From assembly GCA_002425885.1 (NCBI GenBank), contig DINC01000276.1:2696-10702 (forward strand): 8,007 nt of DNA. Direction: 5' to 3'. Positions 5,698 to 8,007 of the stretch are shown here, piece by piece. Position 1 is the first letter of the stretch; each line of letters begins with the position of its first letter. The position numbers were made by a program, and so were the translations under genes. The notes beneath the pieces are model-generated. The model did not search any database. It saw only the letters and a program-made list of their open reading frames with translations, and was not told the DNA's origin. The DNA comes from Spirochaetia bacterium UBA5550. GTDB lineage: Bacteria; Spirochaetota; UBA4802; UBA5550.

Positions 5698-6276
5698 CTA
5701 TTTGTCGTGGTGTACCCTGATCCCTTCCCAGAAAACAGTATAAATATCATTTATCAGCTCATCGGTAATCTCTATTGCTTTATTAATATGAAGATAATGC
5801 AGCTGTTTTAAAGTTCCCCACATATAAACAGCAATTGTATTATAATCAACGTCACGAATCTCATTCAGTTTTATACCACGCTCAATAAGCTTACGGAGGT
5901 GTACATTTCTCCTCTCTGTTTCATAAATTACTGTTCTTGAAATGAAAGGTGATGCTACATATTGAGAAACAAATTTCCCCTCATACTCCCTTTCTATGAA
6001 ATAATTAAGAATATTTCTCCATTTAAGAAAAAACTCATCCCTGACGCTTATTATTTCCGGTATGTTTGCCATTGTGGCTTCATGAAGCTCCTTTAATATA
6101 ACATCATAAAGCTCGTTTATAATGGCCTCTTTGTTTTCAAAATATCTGTAGATTGTGCCTGCCCCCACACCTGCTTCACTGGCAATCATAGAAACCGGCG
6201 TGGCATGAAAGCCATGTTCTGTTATAAGCTTTAAAGTGGCATACATGATTCTTTCTTTTTTTGTCTTGGTATGCAT
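5698..6276 (-). CDS. TetR/AcrR-family transcriptional regulator
   Basis: The 192-residue product has the family architecture: a conserved N-terminal DNA-binding domain and a variable all-helical ligand and dimerisation domain. Residues ~8-55 carry the helix-turn-helix (ATPVSMIASEAGVGAGTIYRYFENKEAI), closely matching the TetR_N pattern including the YRYF-x-NKE end. The C-terminal domain (~75-190) gives no ligand clue. The ATG has AGGG 6 bases upstream. Such proteins usually repress their own gene and a neighbour; no efflux pump or enzyme target lies beside it, the flanking genes being a chemoreceptor and a PASTA protein. The upstream spacer holds a perfect palindrome that fits autoregulation. 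The gene is more AT-rich than its surroundings: three 60-base lines I counted are 30-37% GC, against 50-58% in lines from trmD, rpe, the PASTA gene and the chemoreceptor. Confidence 0.93.
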   Translation of the reverse strand: MHTKTKKERIMYATLKLITEHGFHATPVSMIASEAGVGAGTIYRYFENKEAIINELYDVILKELHEATMANIPEIISVRDEFFLKWRNILNYFIEREYEGKFVSQYVASPFISRTVIYETERRNVHLRKLIERGIKLNEIRDVDYNTIAVYMWGTLKQLHYLHINKAIEITDELINDIYTVFWEGIRVHHDK

Positions 6277-6296
6277 CCTGTTCCCTGTTCTTTATT

Positions 6297-6325
6297 TAAT
6301 CCGGAAGCAAAACCAGCCGGTATTA
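6297..6325. promoter_or_regulatory. Inverted repeat near the TetR gene start, possible second operator
   Basis: TAATCCGG (6297-6304) and CCGGTATTA (6317-6325) are inverted copies apart from one extra base, separated by 12 bases. The half-site TAATCCGG is the same as in the palindrome at 6352-6365. It lies about 20-50 bases before the regulator's ATG, a position suited to repression. Confidence 0.4.
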
Positions 6326-6349
6326 AGTAGAAACAATTTCAACTTAACA

Positions 6350-6377
6350 ATAATCCGGCCGGATTGAAATAATTCAA
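6350..6377 (-). promoter_or_regulatory. Palindromic operator and possible promoter of the TetR gene
   Basis: AATCCGGCCGGATT (6352-6365) is a perfect 14-base palindrome. A weak promoter can be drawn over it on the minus strand: TTGAAT (6377-6372, 4 of 6), 16 bases, GATTAT (6355-6350, 4 of 6). The palindrome would then fill the spacer and touch the -10 box, so a bound TetR dimer would block RNA polymerase. The palindrome is seen; binding and the promoter are inference. Confidence 0.5.
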
Positions 6378-6422
6378 CGGGATACATTACAAAAAGCAAA
6401 TAAAAAAAATAAAAGTTAAATA

Positions 6423-8007
6423 TTACACCCCTGCCGGTTCGAAACAGGCCTTATCCAGAAGCTCCCTTGCTCCGGAATATATATTTTCAGATGAAACAGA
6501 GAGGTCATTGATCTCCTTTACCATTTCGCTGACAATCTGGTTAAGCCCTTCAAGCGCATCGCTTGTATTCTCTATGGCGATCTTCTGCTCCTCTGTTCCT
6601 GTACCTATGGATCTCGCGAGGTTAATATTCACCCCCATCTGCTGTATAATCGTTGAGAGGTGACTCTCCTCCACAGTGAGAGACTTCTGAATATCCTGTA
6701 TGCTCCCGGTATTCCCTGTTATATCATTTATCATCTCTTTTATAACTGATGATGAATCCTTTATAACAGATGCTCCTCTCCGGGTAACTTCACTGTTAAG
6801 ATCAAGAGCTTTATTAATCTCCTTTATGCTCCCGGTAGTACTGGATGCAAGCTTTCCGACCTCGGCGGCAACAACGGCAAAACCTTTACCGTGATCTCCG
6901 GCCCTGGCTGCTTCGATACTGGCATTGAGCGAGAGAAGATTTATCCTTTCAGCGATTTCTGTTATTACAGATACTGTTCTGGAAATCTCTCCGCTTTGGG
7001 CTGTAATTGTACTGATAGTATCCTCCACATTAGCAAGTTTTTCCTTTGCAGTGGAGACACTACCGGAGATTCTCTGCATCCTGTTATAAGATGACATGAG
7101 GTTCTGAGCTGTTTCCTGCTTAATTCTTTTAAAGTCTTCAATTGTTTCGTCAAGCCGTGTGTTGCCCTCTATCTGCTCCAGTGTTGACTGATGTATATAT
7201 TCTGAGGAGGTTCTCAGCTCTTCAAGTGTTGCGGATATCTCTTCAAATGTGGCAGCCTGGTTCTGCATCTTCTCATTAAATCTGACCACAAGGTTATTCT
7301 GCGACTCAAGTTCACTGAATAGCGTCGTCATCCTCTCTTTAATGGCGGAGTTAAGATCCTGTACCTGGTTTATACGGTCTTCAATCTCAACTTTCTGGTT
7401 CATGACATCCTCTGCGAAGCTTCTGATTATCCCGATAAATCTCAGTGAAACCAGAGAGATCAGAGCTGTTGCCACTATAAAAAATATCTCGCGGGGCATT
7501 ACAACTCCGCCGTAACTCATACCCGCCCCGTTTATAAAAGCATCAAAAGTGTATGTGGCTCCATTTAATACCGCAGTGTAAACAAATAGCGTCCAGAGTG
7601 AAACAGCGGAGAATGCTATTACCTGCATCAGTCTCTTATTAAGCAGAAGAGAATTAAGGAACACCATAACCACGAGCAGCGTTGAGGTATTATACGATAG
7701 AAGAGCGAAAGTCCATCCGAACTTGTATGCGTACTTAAGCTTGGCAAGGAGCGGTATTGATATCGATGTAAACGCGCTTATCCACATGAGGATTGAGGCA
7801 TTTTTCCTCTGTTTGTTCAGCAGGTATATATAAAATGATAATATCGAGCAGATAACCCCGAAAATGATATTAGGAAGAATATCGGAGATATCCATTTTAC
7901 TGATAAACTGAAAAGCGATTCCGATTACAATGGTCGCTGTGAATGCGTAAAAATACGCAAGTGATGTTTTTATTTTTAAAAATTCCTCTGCGGAATATAT
8001 TCTATTC
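6423..8007 (-). CDS. Methyl-accepting chemotaxis protein with polytopic membrane sensor region, N-terminus beyond window
   Basis: The frame is open from the right edge to the stop at 6423, giving 527 visible residues. An ATG at 7895 is in frame but has no ribosome-binding site, and the 37 residues before it include another membrane helix, so the true start lies outside. At least six membrane helices fill the first ~195 residues with only short loops, so there is no large periplasmic ligand domain. I see no HAMP domain; a coiled coil (~200-245) leads into the signalling region. The conserved hairpin tip is at ~352-387 ([28 protein letters not shown]), which contacts CheA and CheW. It differs from the commonest form by Ser for Ala in LNA-A-IEAA and by VAAEVGKLA for VADEVRKLA. 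Glu/Gln pairs before and after the tip ([19 protein letters not shown]) are candidate methylation sites. There is no C-terminal CheR-tethering pentapeptide. The ligand is unknown. Confidence 0.93.
   Translation of the reverse strand, partial: NRIYSAEEFLKIKTSLAYFYAFTATIVIGIAFQFISKMDISDILPNIIFGVICSILSFYIYLLNKQRKNASILMWISAFTSISIPLLAKLKYAYKFGWTFALLSYNTSTLLVVMVFLNSLLLNKRLMQVIAFSAVSLWTLFVYTAVLNGATYTFDAFINGAGMSYGGVVMPREIFFIVATALISLVSLRFIGIIRSFAEDVMNQKVEIEDRINQVQDLNSAIKERMTTLFSELESQNNLVVRFNEKMQNQAATFEEISATLEELRTSSEYIHQSTLEQIEGNTRLDETIEDFKRIKQETAQNLMSSYNRMQRISGSVSTAKEKLANVEDTISTITAQSGEISRTVSVITEIAERINLLSLNASIEAARAGDHGKGFAVVAAEVGKLASSTTGSIKEINKALDLNSEVTRRGASVIKDSSSVIKEMINDITGNTGSIQDIQKSLTVEESHLSTIIQQMGVNINLARSIGTGTEEQKIAIENTSDALEGLNQIVSEMVKEINDLSVSSENIYSGARELLDKACFEPAGV

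Noticed and set aside
6401..6422. T-rich run after the chemoreceptor stop (minus strand) as a terminator
   Set aside because: No GC-rich hairpin precedes the run; the palindrome at 6352-6365 lies further downstream and has no loop of suitable size.
6891..7153. Short open frames on both strands inside the chemoreceptor signalling region
   Set aside because: They overlap the conserved hairpin tip in other frames, have no ribosome-binding site and show no family features.

Overview
All ten genes I can support lie on the minus strand, so transcription runs from high to low coordinates. I found no rRNA, tRNA, CRISPR array, insertion sequence or prophage gene. The longest stretch without a gene is 146 bases. 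The window suggests a motile, flagellated, Gram-negative-type bacterium of middling GC content. It carries a chemoreceptor, a FliK-like flagellar protein, and a PASTA protein with no attached kinase. My best guess is a Deferribacterota-like or deltaproteobacterial-grade lineage, but this is a low-confidence impression, not a placement.

From right to left the layout is as follows. (1) A polytopic methyl-accepting chemotaxis protein (6423-8007) has a reading frame that stays open to the right edge, so its true start is outside the window. (2) A 146-base spacer holds a perfect 14-base palindrome and a related inverted repeat, likely operators for the TetR-family regulator that follows (5698-6276). 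The regulator gene is clearly more AT-rich than its neighbours. (3) A membrane-anchored triple-PASTA protein (4570-5595) overlaps ribulose-phosphate 3-epimerase rpe (3906-4580). (4) A near-consensus sigma70-type promoter (TTGACA, 17 bases, AATAAT) sits just after rpe. It drives the translation cluster rpsP - khpA - rimM - trmD - rplS, followed after 89 bases by rnhB and a FliK-like gene cut by the left edge.

The cluster joins ribosomal proteins S16 and L19 with a KH RNA-binding protein, the 16S maturation factor RimM, the tRNA m1G37 methyltransferase TrmD and RNase HII. The two ribosomal proteins and khpA have good ribosome-binding sites. rimM and trmD use TTG starts and overlap the preceding gene, which fits lower output of the two enzymes from a shared message. 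Three gene pairs overlap by exactly 11 bases.

I do not see an undescribed multi-gene system. The points worth a second look are the Asp-to-Glu change at the expected catalytic position of TrmD, the palindromic operator of an orphan TetR regulator, an 11-bp hairpin between rplS and rnhB, the unassigned C-terminal domain of the PASTA protein, and the two genes truncated by the window edges.
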